DNA of 64,000 nucleotides from Caballeronia calidae (GCF_900044055.2 NZ_FCOX02000016.1:94460-158459); one strand, 5' to 3'; numbered from the stretch's first letter, positions 39,193 through 49,992 are shown. Notes: a model not told the origin generated them from the letters alone. Numbers and translations: made by a program.

Positions 39193-40617
39193 CTAGAAAC
39201 GCGTCTCGCGCGCGACGCGCAGGAAGGTATCGAGCAGCGGCGTGCAATCGAGCAACTCCGCGCCGCCCGCGCGATGAAACTCCGGGTGCCACTGCACGCC
39301 GACGACGAACGGCGACTTGCGATAGCGCACCGCCTCGATGATCCCGTCCGACGCCGACACCGCCTCGATGTTCAGATCGCGCCCGAGCGTCTTCACCGCC
39401 TGATGGTGGATCGAGTTGACGATCGCCTCGCGCTGATGCGGGAACATGTTGACGAGCGTGGAGCCCTCGGGGAAGCGAATCGAATGGCGATGCTGATCGT
39501 ACTGCTCGTTGACGTGAATGCCGGCCGTTGGGACATCGGTGGCGATATCGCCGTAGAGCGTGCCGCCGAACGCCACGTTGATCAGCTGACAGCCGCGGCA
39601 CACGCCGAGCACGGGCTTGCCCGATTCGACGAACTCGTGCAGCAACTCCAGCTCATACATGTCGCGCACGCGGTCGCCGGGCCATTCCGGGCGCGTCGTC
39701 ACTTCCTCGTAGGACTGCGGAGAAACGTCCGCGCCGCCTTGCAGCAGCAGACCGTCGAGATGCTTCGCATAGTCGCGCAGACGGATGTTGCTCGGATGCA
39801 GCATGCCTTGATGGCCGACCGTCGGAATCATGAAGACGAGCACATCGCGCGACATGACCCAGTGCGCGATCGATTCCTCCAGATATTGCAGCGTCTTGCC
39901 GCGCAGGCCCTTCGCGCCCGGCTCCGGATGGAAGATGCGCGCCGACACGCCGATGCGCAACGTGCGCTGCGTGATGCGCTGCCCGGCGCGATCGAAGATC
40001 TGGCGCGCCCGCGCCGCGATGATGCGCCCGAACACGGACCATGCCGAATCGGACTGCTTGAGATACGCGGGCTGGGCCGGCGCGGCCGCCTGCTCGGGCA
40101 GCGGCAAAGGCGGTGGATTGAGCGTGGTGAAGTCCGGTGCGTCGGAAATCTTCGGCTGCACGCCGACCGCGGGAGGCGGAGCCGTGGCACGGCCGGTCGG
40201 CGAATCGGAAGAGGCGGACTGCGCGTTGGCCGCGCTCGCGGCTTCCGCTTCGGTCGCGGCTTCCAGATTTTCGGCGAGGCTCGCCCTGGGACTGCCCGAC
40301 GCACGCTGCTTCTCGCGCACCGCGGCTTCCTGCGCGGCCGTCGCGCTCGCCGCCGATGCCCGCGCTTCGCGGGCGCCCTGTTGTGCTTCAGCGCGTCGGG
40401 CCTGGGCCGTGTCGACCGGTTCGACGTTCGCCGCGCTCGAAGGCGCATCCGTCGATGCCCGCTCGGTCGCGCTCGCCTCGGGGCCCGGTGCCGAGGCCGC
40501 TGCCGCCGCTTCGGGCGGCGCCGTGGGATTCGCGCTGCGTGGCGCGCCCTGGGAATCCGCGCCGCTGCGGCGCGCGTCGTTGCTGCTTGCGTCGTTGGAC
40601 GTTTTGTTATCGCTCAT
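39193..40617 (-). CDS. Class-I glutamine amidotransferase-like hydrolase (PuuD family) with long disordered N-terminus
   Basis: A 474-residue protein. The C-terminal 260 residues (from RIGVSARIFHPE) are a gamma-glutamyl-GABA hydrolase-type domain with nucleophile Cys in GVCRGCQLIN, and His/Glu in GVQWHPEFH. The N-terminal 200 residues are Ala/Ser/Glu-rich low-complexity sequence with no signal peptide. Start at 40617 (MSDNKTSND) is chosen over an upstream in-frame codon at 40665. PuuD splits gamma-glutamyl-GABA in putrescine breakdown; no other puu genes are nearby, so the substrate is uncertain. Confidence 0.85.
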   Translation of the reverse strand: MSDNKTSNDASSNDARRSGADSQGAPRSANPTAPPEAAAAASAPGPEASATERASTDAPSSAANVEPVDTAQARRAEAQQGAREARASAASATAAQEAAVREKQRASGSPRASLAENLEAATEAEAASAANAQSASSDSPTGRATAPPPAVGVQPKISDAPDFTTLNPPPLPLPEQAAAPAQPAYLKQSDSAWSVFGRIIAARARQIFDRAGQRITQRTLRIGVSARIFHPEPGAKGLRGKTLQYLEESIAHWVMSRDVLVFMIPTVGHQGMLHPSNIRLRDYAKHLDGLLLQGGADVSPQSYEEVTTRPEWPGDRVRDMYELELLHEFVESGKPVLGVCRGCQLINVAFGGTLYGDIATDVPTAGIHVNEQYDQHRHSIRFPEGSTLVNMFPHQREAIVNSIHHQAVKTLGRDLNIEAVSASDGIIEAVRYRKSPFVVGVQWHPEFHRAGGAELLDCTPLLDTFLRVARETRF

Positions 40618-40780
40618 TCCGGATTCAGGCGCTCGAACGCCATAAGGAGAATGGACAAACCCCAATTATCCGCCTCAGAACAGGACGGGGCAAACCAGCA
40701 CACATTTGGTCACATTGGCTCACATTATCGCGGGAACCCGGCGCGCGCCGCTGTCGGGGCTATCCCCGTGAAGAATGCCG

Positions 40781-42541
40781 TCAGTGATCGCGCGTCTCGT
40801 CGAAGGTCTCGCGCAAGGCGATCTGCATGGTCGCGTGGATCTTCACACACCAGCGCCACAGCACGGTCAGCAAAAGCGCCGCGCACAGCAGGACGGCGAC
40901 CATCAGCCCGAACGGCGGCAGGATCGCGCCCGACAACGCGGCGACGAGCAGAAAGACGCCGAACATCGCCACGATCGGAATCAGCCCGGAAATCGCCGAG
41001 CGGATCGCGCTCGTGAAGCGCCCTGCTTTCGCGGGCTGCACGCTCACTTCCGCGAGCAGCAGCGCGAGCGAGTCGAGCTTGCGATACACCGCGACCAGAA
41101 ACGGCAACGCGACGATGAGCGCCGCGCCCCACAGCACGACGCGCTGCGCGTTGTCGGATTCGAGCCAGCGCGCGAGATAGCCCGACGCGAACGGCGCCGC
41201 ATACGACGCGCCGAGGAAAATCGCCGCGACGAGCGCGAGATTCACCGCGATCTGCAGGACGATGCGACGTGTCATCGAGAAGATGGTCGGGCCGCCGGAG
41301 ACGGGCGTGAGGCTCGCGAGCCATTGCGAATACAGGCCGAAGGTATGCACGAGCGGCGCGGGCATGGCGCGGGCGAGGCGCACCGTGATCGGATCGGCGG
41401 CGCGGATCAGATACGGCGTGAAGAGCGTCGTGAGCGCGGATACAGCCACCGCGATCGGATAGAGAAAGCTGCTCGTGACTTTCAGCGACAGCCCGAGCGA
41501 CGCGATGATGAACGAGAACTCGCCGATCTGCGAGACGCTCATGCCGACGCGCATCGACGTGCGCCCGTCCTTGCCCGCGAGAAAGGTGCCGAGCCCGCAC
41601 GATACGATCTTGCCGAGCACGACCGCGATCGTGATGACGGCGATCGGCCATGCATAGTCGACGAGCACGGCGGGATTCAGCAACAGGCCGATGGTGACGA
41701 AGAAGATCGCCGAGAACATGTCGCGCACCGGCGCGATCAGATGCTCGATGCGCGCGAGATGCTTCGACTCCGCCATGATCGCGCCGATCAGGAATGCGCC
41801 GAGCGCGATCGAATAATCGAGTTTCACGACGAGCAGGCAGAAGCCGAAGCAGAAGCCGAGCACGGTGACGAGCAGCATCTCGTCGCTCTTCGACTGCGCC
41901 ACATAGTTGAGCGCGCGCGGCACCGTGAGAATGCCGACGACGAGCGACACCGTCATGAAAAGCAGCAGCTTGCCGAGCGTGACGGCCGCGACGCCCGCGC
42001 TCACCGAGCCCGTCTGCGCGATGCCGGAGAGCAGCACGAGCATCGCGATCGCGAGAATATCCTCGACGATCAGAATGCCGAACACGATCTGCGCGAAGTT
42101 CTCGCGCTTCATGCCGAGCTCGGAGAGCGCCTTCACGATGATCGTCGTCGAGGAGATCGCGAGCATCGCGCCGAGAAACAGAGAGTCCATCGCGTTCCAG
42201 TCGAACCAGCGCCCGATCTCGTAGCCGATCCAGATCATCAGCACGATCTCGGAAAGCGCCGCGACGAAGGCCGTCGCGCCAACCTTGAACAACTTGCGCA
42301 GACTGAACTCGAGCCCGAGCGAGAACATCAGGAACACGACGCCGAGCTCGCCGAGCGTCTGGATCGTCGCTTCGTCGTGGATGAGATTGAACGGCGGCGT
42401 GTACGGCCCGATGATCACACCCGCGGCGATATAGCCCAGCACGACCGGCTGCCGCAGACGGTGAAACAGCACCGTCACGACGCCCGCGATGGCCATGATC
42501 ACCGCCAGATCCTGAATGAAGCCGATCGCGTGATGCATCAA
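40781..42541 (-). CDS. CPA2-family monovalent cation:proton antiporter
   Basis: A 586-residue membrane protein with about 12-13 helices in the KefB/YbaL/RosB group. The N-terminal half carries PVVLGYIAAGVIIGP and the ion-site region FLMFSLGLEFSLRKLF; MSVSQIGEFSFIIASLGLSL is typical of the family. After the antiporter domain (about 390 residues) there is another hydrophobic part instead of the usual TrkA-N/RCK nucleotide-binding domain, so NAD or glutathione gating is not expected in the standard form. Two Met codons open the frame. Confidence 0.85.
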   Translation of the reverse strand: MMHHAIGFIQDLAVIMAIAGVVTVLFHRLRQPVVLGYIAAGVIIGPYTPPFNLIHDEATIQTLGELGVVFLMFSLGLEFSLRKLFKVGATAFVAALSEIVLMIWIGYEIGRWFDWNAMDSLFLGAMLAISSTTIIVKALSELGMKRENFAQIVFGILIVEDILAIAMLVLLSGIAQTGSVSAGVAAVTLGKLLLFMTVSLVVGILTVPRALNYVAQSKSDEMLLVTVLGFCFGFCLLVVKLDYSIALGAFLIGAIMAESKHLARIEHLIAPVRDMFSAIFFVTIGLLLNPAVLVDYAWPIAVITIAVVLGKIVSCGLGTFLAGKDGRTSMRVGMSVSQIGEFSFIIASLGLSLKVTSSFLYPIAVAVSALTTLFTPYLIRAADPITVRLARAMPAPLVHTFGLYSQWLASLTPVSGGPTIFSMTRRIVLQIAVNLALVAAIFLGASYAAPFASGYLARWLESDNAQRVVLWGAALIVALPFLVAVYRKLDSLALLLAEVSVQPAKAGRFTSAIRSAISGLIPIVAMFGVFLLVAALSGAILPPFGLMVAVLLCAALLLTVLWRWCVKIHATMQIALRETFDETRDH

Positions 42542-42683
42542 ACGATTCCTTACAAAAATGTAACCAGGATTCGATGTTACCGCACGGACGGGGCAATCCT
42601 GCAGTCAGGCAATAAATACGACTGAAAAAATCGGGACGACGACGCGCTTCGCGCTGGTGCATGCGCGCCAGGTAAAACGCGGG

Positions 42684-42710
42684 AAGAGAGGCCCGCTCGA
42701 GCGGCGGGCC
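42684..42710 (-). terminator. Possible P-II gene terminator
   Basis: On the minus strand GGCCCGC and GCGGGCC pair around a 7-nt loop and are followed by TCTCTT, a weak T-rich tail, 25 bp after the P-II stop. Confidence 0.5.
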
Positions 42711-42734
42711 GGATGGCGCGAGAAAGCGCGGCGC

Positions 42735-43160
<426 letters not shown>

Positions 43161-43211
43161 TCATCGAGCAAGCGGTTCGGTAAACTGCGAGATCATCGAA
43201 TAACAGTGAGA

Positions 43212-45275
43212 TCACTCTTTTTCCGGGACGCGTTCGAGGTCCTTGAGCCACACCGTCGCCTGCCCATCGCTCGGCGCGCGCCAGTCGCCGCGCGGCGAAA
43301 GCGAGCCGCCCGAGCCGACCTTCGGCGCGTTCGGTATGCATGAACGCTTGAACTGGCTCGTGCGGAAGAATCGATCCAGAAAGATCCTCAGATTCTTGCG
43401 GATCTCGCCGAGGTCGTATTGATTGCGCGCGACGGTCGGACCTTCGGGCCACGCGCCCGCATCGCGGTTGCGCCATGCATGCAGCGCGAGAAACGCGACC
43501 TTCGTTGGTGCAAAGCCGAAGCGCAGCGTGTAGTAGAGATTGAAGTCCTGCAGCTCGTACGGACCGATGACGCTCTCCGTCTTCTGCTCCACCACGCCGC
43601 TCGTCTTGCCGGGGATGAGCTCCGGACTGATATCGGTGCTCAGGATGTTTTCGAGCACATCGGTGCCGCTGCCGCCGATCTGCCCCGACTCCGCCACCCA
43701 GCGCACCAGATGCGTGATCAGGGTCTTCGGCACGCTCGCGTTGACGTTGTAGTGGGACATGTGATCGCCCACTCCGTAGGTGCACCAACCAAGTGCCAGT
43801 TCGCTCAGATCGCCCGTGCCGATGACGATCGCGTTGTTGAAGTTCGCGAGCCGGAACAGGTGGCTCGTGCGCTCGCCGGCCTGCACGTTCTCATACGTGA
43901 TGTCGTACTGCTCGGCGCCCGTGCTGTGCGGATGCCCGATATCGGTCAGCATCTGCACGCAGCTCGGGCGAATGTCGATCTCGCTCGCCGCGCAGCCGAC
44001 GACTTCCATCAGCTCGCGCGCCTGCCGCAGCGTGCGGTCGCTGGTCGCGAAGCCGGGCATCGTGTAGGCGAGGATATTGGAGCGCGGCAGTCCGAGACGG
44101 TCCATCGCTTTCGCGCACACGAGCAGTGCATGCGTCGAGTCGAGTCCGCCCGAAATGCCGATGACCACCTTCGACATCCCCGACGACTGAAGCCGCTGCA
44201 GCAACGCCTGGACCTGAATGTTGTAGACCTCATTGCATCGTTCGTCGCGGCGCGCGGCATCGGCGGGCACGTAGGGGAAGCGCGCGACGCGGCGCTCGAG
44301 CGGCAGTTTCCCGTCGGCGGGAATCGAGAGTGGAAACTCGACCACGTCGAACTGTTCGACTTCGCTCGCGTGCCGGTGCGTCGAGCGGCCGAAAGTGGTT
44401 TGCCGCATGCGTTCGCGCGAAAGCCGTTCGAGATCGACATCGGCGAAGATGAGATGCGACTCATCGGAGAAGCGCTCGGACTCCGCGAGCAGCTCGCCGT
44501 TCTCGTAGATGAGGCCCTGCCCGTCCCAGGCGAGATCGGTGGACGACTCGCCATTTCCCGCCGATGTGTACAGATACGCCGCGACGCATCGCGCCGACTG
44601 CTGACCGACGAGCTGATGCCGATACGCCGACTTGCCCACGACGATATTCGAGGCCGACAGATTCACGAGCACGGTGGCGCCCGCGAGCGCCGCGAACGAC
44701 GACGGCGGAATGGGCACCCACACGTCCTCGCAGATTTCGACGTGGAACCGGAAGAACGGAAGATCCCTGATCTGAAACAGCAGCGACGCGCCGAACGGCA
44801 CATCCTGACCGCAGAGCGTGATCGAGTTCGTGGCCGCGGCATCGGCGGGGCTGAACTGACGCGCCTCGTAGAACTCGCCGTAATTCGGCAGATAGCTCTT
44901 CGGCACGACGCCGCGAATGAATCCGTCCGCGATGACGATCGCGCAATTGAAGAGCTTGTGCTCGGCTCGGACCGGCGCGCCGACGATCATCGCGATATTC
45001 AGGCCCTTCGACGCTTCGAGAATGCTCGTCAGCGCGTCTTCGCAGGCATCGAGCAATGCGCGCTGATGGAAGAGGTCATCGCAGGTATAGGCGGAAATGC
45101 CGAGTTCGGGAAACGCGACGAGCACCGCGCCGCGCGCGGCGGCCTGCTTCACCAGATCGATCGTCTGCGCGGCGTTGAAGGCGGGATCGGCCACCTTGCA
45201 GGACGGAACGCCGACCGCGACGCGCGCGAAGTCGTGGCTGTAGAGGTTGAAGAAGTTTCTGCTCATGGTCGACAT
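43212..45275 (-). CDS. nadE: Glutamine-dependent NAD+ synthetase
   Basis: A 687-residue two-domain enzyme. The N-terminal nitrilase-like glutaminase has the Glu-Lys-Cys triad in [26 protein letters not shown] and EICEDVW. The C-terminal amidating domain has the pyrophosphatase loop [13 protein letters not shown]. It amidates deamido-NAD with glutamine-derived ammonia. The length matches the long (Mycobacterium-type) class rather than the 540-residue form. A second Met, 3 codons in, is an alternative start. It is 138 bp upstream of the P-II gene on the same strand. Confidence 0.95.
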   Translation of the reverse strand: MSTMSRNFFNLYSHDFARVAVGVPSCKVADPAFNAAQTIDLVKQAAARGAVLVAFPELGISAYTCDDLFHQRALLDACEDALTSILEASKGLNIAMIVGAPVRAEHKLFNCAIVIADGFIRGVVPKSYLPNYGEFYEARQFSPADAAATNSITLCGQDVPFGASLLFQIRDLPFFRFHVEICEDVWVPIPPSSFAALAGATVLVNLSASNIVVGKSAYRHQLVGQQSARCVAAYLYTSAGNGESSTDLAWDGQGLIYENGELLAESERFSDESHLIFADVDLERLSRERMRQTTFGRSTHRHASEVEQFDVVEFPLSIPADGKLPLERRVARFPYVPADAARRDERCNEVYNIQVQALLQRLQSSGMSKVVIGISGGLDSTHALLVCAKAMDRLGLPRSNILAYTMPGFATSDRTLRQARELMEVVGCAASEIDIRPSCVQMLTDIGHPHSTGAEQYDITYENVQAGERTSHLFRLANFNNAIVIGTGDLSELALGWCTYGVGDHMSHYNVNASVPKTLITHLVRWVAESGQIGGSGTDVLENILSTDISPELIPGKTSGVVEQKTESVIGPYELQDFNLYYTLRFGFAPTKVAFLALHAWRNRDAGAWPEGPTVARNQYDLGEIRKNLRIFLDRFFRTSQFKRSCIPNAPKVGSGGSLSPRGDWRAPSDGQATVWLKDLERVPEKE

Positions 45276-45334
45276 GGATGTGCGCGTGTTGCAGCGGGAA
45301 CGGTAGGCGATGAAAGGCTGGATCGATTATCGCA

Positions 45335-46477
45335 TCAGCGCTTCTTCCTGAACGGCGTATGCGCTTCGAGCTCCTCGATGTGATGATCCATCGCTTCGGT
45401 TTCGGCATCGAGAAACTCGGCGATCGCGTGCGCGAAGCGCTGATCCGCGATCCAGTGCGCGGACCAGGTGGGCGTCGGCAGGAGACCGCGCGACATCTTG
45501 TGCACGCCCTGCGCGCCGCCCTCGAAACTCGCAAGCCCATGTTCGATGCAATACGCGATGCCCTGCATGTAGCACGTCTCGAAGTGCAGCCCCGAGACGA
45601 ACTCGCGCGTGCCCCAATAGCGGCCGTACATCGTGTCGCCGCCGATCATGTTGAGTGCGCACGCGAGCCGCTCGCCGTCCGCTTCGGCGATCACGAGGAG
45701 CATGCTGTCGGGCGCATCGGCATGAATGCGGCCGAAGAACTCGCGCGTCAGATACGGTGCGTTCCAGTGCTCGCGATACGTGGTGTCATAGCACTCATAG
45801 AAGAAGTCGAGCGCGCCTTCGTCGATCTGCGCGCCGCGCAGCCACTTGTACGTGACGCCCGCTTCCGTCACGCGCCGGCGGTCCTGCTTCACTTTCTTGC
45901 GCTTGTCGTGGCTCATCGTCGCGAGGAACGCGTCGAAGCTTTCGAAGCCGTCGCCGGGCAGATTCTCCCAGTGGAACTGCACGCCTTCGCGCAGCATGTA
46001 GCCCGCGTCCGTCAGCGCCTCGACATCCTGCGCATTCGGAAACAGCACATGCAGCGACGAGAGTTCGAGCCGCCGCGTCAGTTCGATCGCGCCGCGCGCC
46101 AGCAATACGCGATCCTCGTGATGCGCGGCGATGAGGCGCGGGCCCGTCACCGGTGAGAACGGCACGGCGGACAGCGCCTTCGGGTAATAGCGCAGGCCGT
46201 GGCGCTCGAAGGCATCGGCCCAGGCGTGATCGAACACGTACTCGCCGCGCGAATGCGACTTCAGATAGAGCGGCATCGCGCCGGCGAGTTCGCCGCCGCG
46301 CTTCAGTATCAGATGATGCGCGCGCCAGCCGGTGCGCTTCACGGCGCACCCCGTTTCCTGCAATGCCGAGAGAAACGCATGACGCACGAACGGATTGTCG
46401 CCGGCGAGCCGGTTCCAGTCGTCGGCCGGAATGGCGTCCAGCGCGTCGACCACATGAATTTCGATCTCGCGATTCAA
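45335..46477 (-). CDS. FemAB/GNAT-like acyltransferase (peptidogalycan family)
   Basis: A 380-residue protein of the DUF482/FemAB-related GNAT family. Signatures are NPFVRHAFLSALQETGC, the SHDKRKKVKQDRRRV stretch, and FEGGAQGVHKMSRGLLP near the end. The family joins amino acids or acyl groups to unknown acceptors. I propose a TTG start at 46477 (LNREIEIHVVDALD), because GAGGT lies 6 nt before it. An in-frame start at 46582 would add 35 residues of no family character. It sits 59 bp upstream of nadE. Confidence 0.8.
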   Translation of the reverse strand: MNREIEIHVVDALDAIPADDWNRLAGDNPFVRHAFLSALQETGCAVKRTGWRAHHLILKRGGELAGAMPLYLKSHSRGEYVFDHAWADAFERHGLRYYPKALSAVPFSPVTGPRLIAAHHEDRVLLARGAIELTRRLELSSLHVLFPNAQDVEALTDAGYMLREGVQFHWENLPGDGFESFDAFLATMSHDKRKKVKQDRRRVTEAGVTYKWLRGAQIDEGALDFFYECYDTTYREHWNAPYLTREFFGRIHADAPDSMLLVIAEADGERLACALNMIGGDTMYGRYWGTREFVSGLHFETCYMQGIAYCIEHGLASFEGGAQGVHKMSRGLLPTPTWSAHWIADQRFAHAIAEFLDAETEAMDHHIEELEAHTPFRKKR

Positions 46478-46663
46478 CAGGCTACCTCGCAGTGATTGAT
46501 CGACGAGCGCGCCCGATAAACGCAAAGCGCGCCCGAAAGCGGCTATTCTCGCGCAAGTCGCATCGGCACGCCGAAGCGGCAAAAGCGCGCCCAGGACGCC
46601 CCAACGCGGTGCTTTCGGCGATAATGCGCGGCAAATCCTTCACGAGCGCCAAAAAATAACGCG

Positions 46664-46957
46664 ATGCCGTGGTTCCTCTATCTGATCGAATGCGCCGACG
46701 GCAGCCTCTACACGGGCATCGCGACGGACGTCGAAGCGCGCTTCACCGCGCATGCGAGCGGCAAAGGCGCGCGCTATACGCGTGCAAGAAAACCGCTGCG
46801 TGTGCTGGCGTCGTTCGAACTGGCGGGGAGATCGGAGGCGTTGCGCGCCGAATATCGCGTGAAGCGTCTGACCGCGCAGCAGAAGCGCGCGTTGATCGCG
46901 GGAGAGCGATCGCTCGAATCGTTGCTGCCTCAGGCCGAGACCAGCGAAGAAGAATAA
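46664..46957 (+). CDS. GIY-YIG nuclease-domain protein
   Basis: A 97-residue single-domain protein of the UPF0213 (YhbQ) type: FLYLIECADGSLYTGIATD contains the GIY-YIG-equivalent LYTGIA, with the conserved Arg in VEARFTAHASGKGARYTR. The role of these small stand-alone proteins is unclear, with DNA repair or RNA binding proposed. Start ATG 46664 is the only reasonable one. Convergent with ppa over a shared hairpin. Confidence 0.9.
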   Translation: MPWFLYLIECADGSLYTGIATDVEARFTAHASGKGARYTRARKPLRVLASFELAGRSEALRAEYRVKRLTAQQKRALIAGERSLESLLPQAETSEEE

Positions 46958-46992
46958 AAAAACGCCGCCGCGCTTTAACAGCGCGGCGGCGT
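46954..46992 (-). terminator. ppa terminator
   Basis: ACGCCGCCGCGC and GCGCGGCGGCGT form a 12-bp stem with a TTTAACA loop. On the minus strand it is followed by a run of seven T, within the tail of the GIY-YIG gene. Confidence 0.92.
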
Positions 46993-47009
46993 CTAGTCGG
47001 AAAAGCCGC

Positions 47010-47537
47010 TTACTTCTTGAAGTTCGCGACGCCTTCCGTGATTTCCTTGTGCGCGGCGTCGATGCCCGTCCAGCCCTCGACCTTCACCCACTTGCCCTTT
47101 TCGAGCGCCTTGTAGTTCTCGAAGAAGTGCTTGATCTGATCCTTCAGGTATTCGGGCACGTCGTCGATCGACTTGATGTTCGCCGTCATCGGGCAGATCT
47201 TGTCGTGCGGCACGGCGACGAGCTTCGCGTCGACGCCCGATTCATCCGTCATTTGCAGCATGCCGAGCGCACGCGCGCGCACGACCGAGCCTGCGAGCAG
47301 CGGGAACGGCGTGATGACGAGCACGTCGACCGGGTCGCCGTCGCCGGAGAGCGTCTGCGGAATGAAGCCGTAGTTGGCCGGATAGCGCATGCCGGTGCCG
47401 ATGAAACGGTCGACGACGAGCAGGCCCATGTCCTTGTCCGCTTCGTATTTGACCGGATCGCTCTGCGCGGGAATTTCGATGATGACGTTGAAATCCTGCG
47501 GGAGATCCTTGCCGGGAGGTACGTTGTTGAAGCTCAT
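47010..47537 (-). CDS. ppa: Inorganic pyrophosphatase
   Basis: A 175-residue family-I soluble pyrophosphatase with signature [14 protein letters not shown] and the E/K/D residues of the metal-rich active site ([30 protein letters not shown]). It removes pyrophosphate from biosynthetic reactions. Start at 47537 gives [13 protein letters not shown], the usual beta-proteobacterial N-terminus. It is a single gene with its own terminator. Confidence 0.97.
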   Translation of the reverse strand: MSFNNVPPGKDLPQDFNVIIEIPAQSDPVKYEADKDMGLLVVDRFIGTGMRYPANYGFIPQTLSGDGDPVDVLVITPFPLLAGSVVRARALGMLQMTDESGVDAKLVAVPHDKICPMTANIKSIDDVPEYLKDQIKHFFENYKALEKGKWVKVEGWTGIDAAHKEITEGVANFKK

Positions 47538-47754
47538 GAGCACTCTCTGGAGAAGTTGAGGTAGGAGATGGAATCGCACGGACGGACGGTGCCTTGGAAC
47601 CGCCGCGGCGCGCGCGCATGAAGGCGCGTGATTGCGTCATTATAGCCAATCGGGCCCCGCGTCCTTGCCGCGCGCGGCGCGCGCCGGGCGTTGGCGCGAT
47701 AATCGAATCCGGCATCGGTTTCCGGCAGCAGAACACTCGTTTCAGGAGACATGC

Positions 47755-49194
47755 ATGGAAGACGCGAAGCATTTCATCGACAACCGCTGGGTCGCGGCAT
47801 CGGGCGGCGAGACGATTCCGGTCGTCGATCCGTCGGACGGGCAGATCTTCGCGCAGATCGCGCGCGGCACGCCCGCCGACATCGACCGCGCGGTGTCCGC
47901 CGCGCGCACCGCGTTCGATGGCGACTGGGGCGCGATGAACGCCGTCGATCGCGGACGCATCCTCGCGCGCCTGTCGATGCTGATCGCCGCGTGCCACGAG
48001 GACGTCGCGCAGGTCGAGGCACGCGACACCGGCAAGCCGCTCAAGCAGGCGCGCGCCGACGCCACCGGCATCGCGCGCTATTTCGAGTTCTACGCGGGCG
48101 CCGCCGACAAGCTGCACGGCGAAACCCTCCCCTATCAGCACGGCTACACCGTGCTCACCCTTCGCGAGCCGCACGGCGTCACGGGCCACATCGTGCCGTG
48201 GAACTATCCGCTGCAGATTTTCGGGCGCAGCGTCGGCGCGGCGCTCGCGGCCGGCAATGCGTGCGTCGTGAAGCCGGCGGAGGATGCGTGCCTGTCGCTG
48301 TTGCGTATCGCGGAACTGGCGGCGGAGGCGGGTCTGCCCGACGGCGCGCTCAATGTCGTCACCGGCTACGGCCACGAAGCGGGCGCGGCGCTCGCGCGGC
48401 ATCCGGGCATCGATCACATTTCGTTCACCGGCTCGCCCGCGACGGGCGCGGCCGTCACCAAGATGGCCGCCGACAACCACGTGCCCGTCACGCTGGAGCT
48501 GGGCGGCAAGTCCCCGCAGATCGTGTTCGCCGATGCCGATTTCGACGCCGCCCTGCCCGTGCTCGTCGCCGCGATCGTGCAGAACGCCGGGCAGACGTGT
48601 TCGGCGGGCAGCCGCGTGCTGATCGAGCGATCGGCGTATGAACCTTTGCTGGAACGGCTCTCGCAGGCGTTCGCGGCGCTGAAGGTCGGCCCGAGCAAGC
48701 GCGATCTCGACTGCGGCCCGCTCATCAGCGCGAAGCAGCAGCAGCGCGTGTGGGACTTTCTCTCCGATGCGCAGCACGACGGCATCGCGATGGCCGCGCA
48801 CGGCGAAGTCGTCGGCGATGCGCCGGAATCGGGCTTCTATCAGGCGCCCACGCTCTTGCGGGATGTGCCGCCGACGCACCGTCTCGCGCGCGAGGAAGTG
48901 TTCGGCCCGGTGCTCGCCGCGATGCCCTTCGACGACGAAGCCGACGCGCTCAGGCTCGCCAACGGCACGGATTACGGCCTCGTCGCGGGCATCTGGACGC
49001 GCGACGGCGCGCGCCAGATGCGACTCGCGCGCCGTGTGCGCTCGGGGCAGGTGTTCATCAACAACTACGGCGCGGGCGGCGGCATCGAATTGCCGTTCGG
49101 CGGCGTGAAGCATTCGGGACACGGACGCGAGAAAGGCTTCGAGGCGCTGTACGGCTTCACGACGCTGAAGACCATCGCCATCAAGCACGGATAA
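47755..49194 (+). CDS. NAD(P)-dependent aldehyde dehydrogenase
   Basis: A 479-residue ALDH-superfamily enzyme. Catalytic residues are E248 in VTLELGGKSPQ, C282 in NAGQTCSAGSR and N150 in VPWNYPLQ. Start at 47755 follows CAGGAGAC at good spacing. It resembles the betaine- and gamma-aminobutyraldehyde-like group, but substrate cannot be set from sequence. It is followed 21 bp later by an SDR gene and then an ACS-type MFS transporter gene, suggesting a small catabolic unit for one imported organic acid or alcohol. Confidence 0.9.
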   Translation: MEDAKHFIDNRWVAASGGETIPVVDPSDGQIFAQIARGTPADIDRAVSAARTAFDGDWGAMNAVDRGRILARLSMLIAACHEDVAQVEARDTGKPLKQARADATGIARYFEFYAGAADKLHGETLPYQHGYTVLTLREPHGVTGHIVPWNYPLQIFGRSVGAALAAGNACVVKPAEDACLSLLRIAELAAEAGLPDGALNVVTGYGHEAGAALARHPGIDHISFTGSPATGAAVTKMAADNHVPVTLELGGKSPQIVFADADFDAALPVLVAAIVQNAGQTCSAGSRVLIERSAYEPLLERLSQAFAALKVGPSKRDLDCGPLISAKQQQRVWDFLSDAQHDGIAMAAHGEVVGDAPESGFYQAPTLLRDVPPTHRLAREEVFGPVLAAMPFDDEADALRLANGTDYGLVAGIWTRDGARQMRLARRVRSGQVFINNYGAGGGIELPFGGVKHSGHGREKGFEALYGFTTLKTIAIKHG

Positions 49195-49215
49195 AGCAAA
49201 TAACGGGAGACAGGC

Positions 49216-49992
49216 ATGCGACTGCAAGGCAAGACGGTGATCGTGACGGGCGGCGGCTCGGGCTTCGGCGAAGGCATCGCGAAGACGTTTGCGCGCGAAG
49301 GCGCGAACGTCGTCGTCAACGATCTGAACGGCCCGGCGGCCGAGCGCGTCGCGAGCGAGATCGCGCTCGCGTCGTCGCCGGAAGTGAAGCACGGACGCGC
49401 GATTGCCGTGGCGGGCGACGTCACGAAACGCGACGACTGGCAAACCCTCTTCGATGCCGCGATCCAGGATTTCGGCAGCGTGCAGGTCGTCGTCAACAAC
49501 GCGGGCACGACGCACCGTAACAAGCCCGTGCTCGACGTGACCGAGGCGGAGTTCGACCGCGTCTATGCGGTGAACGTGAAGAGCCTCTACTGGAGCGTCG
49601 AGCAGTTCGTGCCGTACTTTCGCGAGCAGGGCGGCGGCGCGTTCATCAATATCGCGTCGACGGCGGGCGTGCGGCCGAGGCCGGGCCTCGTCTGGTACAA
49701 CGGCAGCAAGGCGGCGGTGATCATCGCGAGCAAGGCGCTTGCGGTCGAACTGGGCGCGGACCGCATCCGCGTGAACTGCATCAATCCGGTGATGGGCGAG
49801 ACCGCCCTGCTCACCGAGTTCATGGGCATGGAAGACACGCCCGAGAACCGCCGCAAGTTTCTCGCGACGATTCCGCTCGGCCGCCTTTCGACGCCACAGG
49901 ACATCGCCAATGCCGCGCTCTATCTCGCCTCCGACGATGCCGAGTTCATCACCGGCGTCGCGCTCGAAGTGGATGGCGGACGCTGCGTCTGA
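49216..49992 (+). CDS. Short-chain dehydrogenase/reductase
   Basis: A 258-residue classical SDR. It has the cofactor motif TGGGSGFGEGIA, the NNAG motif in VVVNNAGTTHRN, catalytic Ser in NIASTAGVRPR, and the Tyr/Lys pair in WYNGSKAAV. Closest in look to 3-oxoacyl-ACP reductase or glucose-dehydrogenase-like paralogues. Cotranscribed with the ALDH gene, 21 bp upstream. Specific substrate unknown. Confidence 0.9.
   Translation: MRLQGKTVIVTGGGSGFGEGIAKTFAREGANVVVNDLNGPAAERVASEIALASSPEVKHGRAIAVAGDVTKRDDWQTLFDAAIQDFGSVQVVVNNAGTTHRNKPVLDVTEAEFDRVYAVNVKSLYWSVEQFVPYFREQGGGAFINIASTAGVRPRPGLVWYNGSKAAVIIASKALAVELGADRIRVNCINPVMGETALLTEFMGMEDTPENRRKFLATIPLGRLSTPQDIANAALYLASDDAEFITGVALEVDGGRCV

Noticed and set aside
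43419..45383. 654-codon plus-strand open frame opposite nadE
   Set aside because: Antisense shadow with low-complexity Arg/Ala composition; nadE has full nitrilase and synthetase motifs.
47242..49515. 757-codon minus-strand open frame opposite the aldehyde dehydrogenase gene
   Set aside because: Antisense shadow; the ALDH frame carries all catalytic residues.
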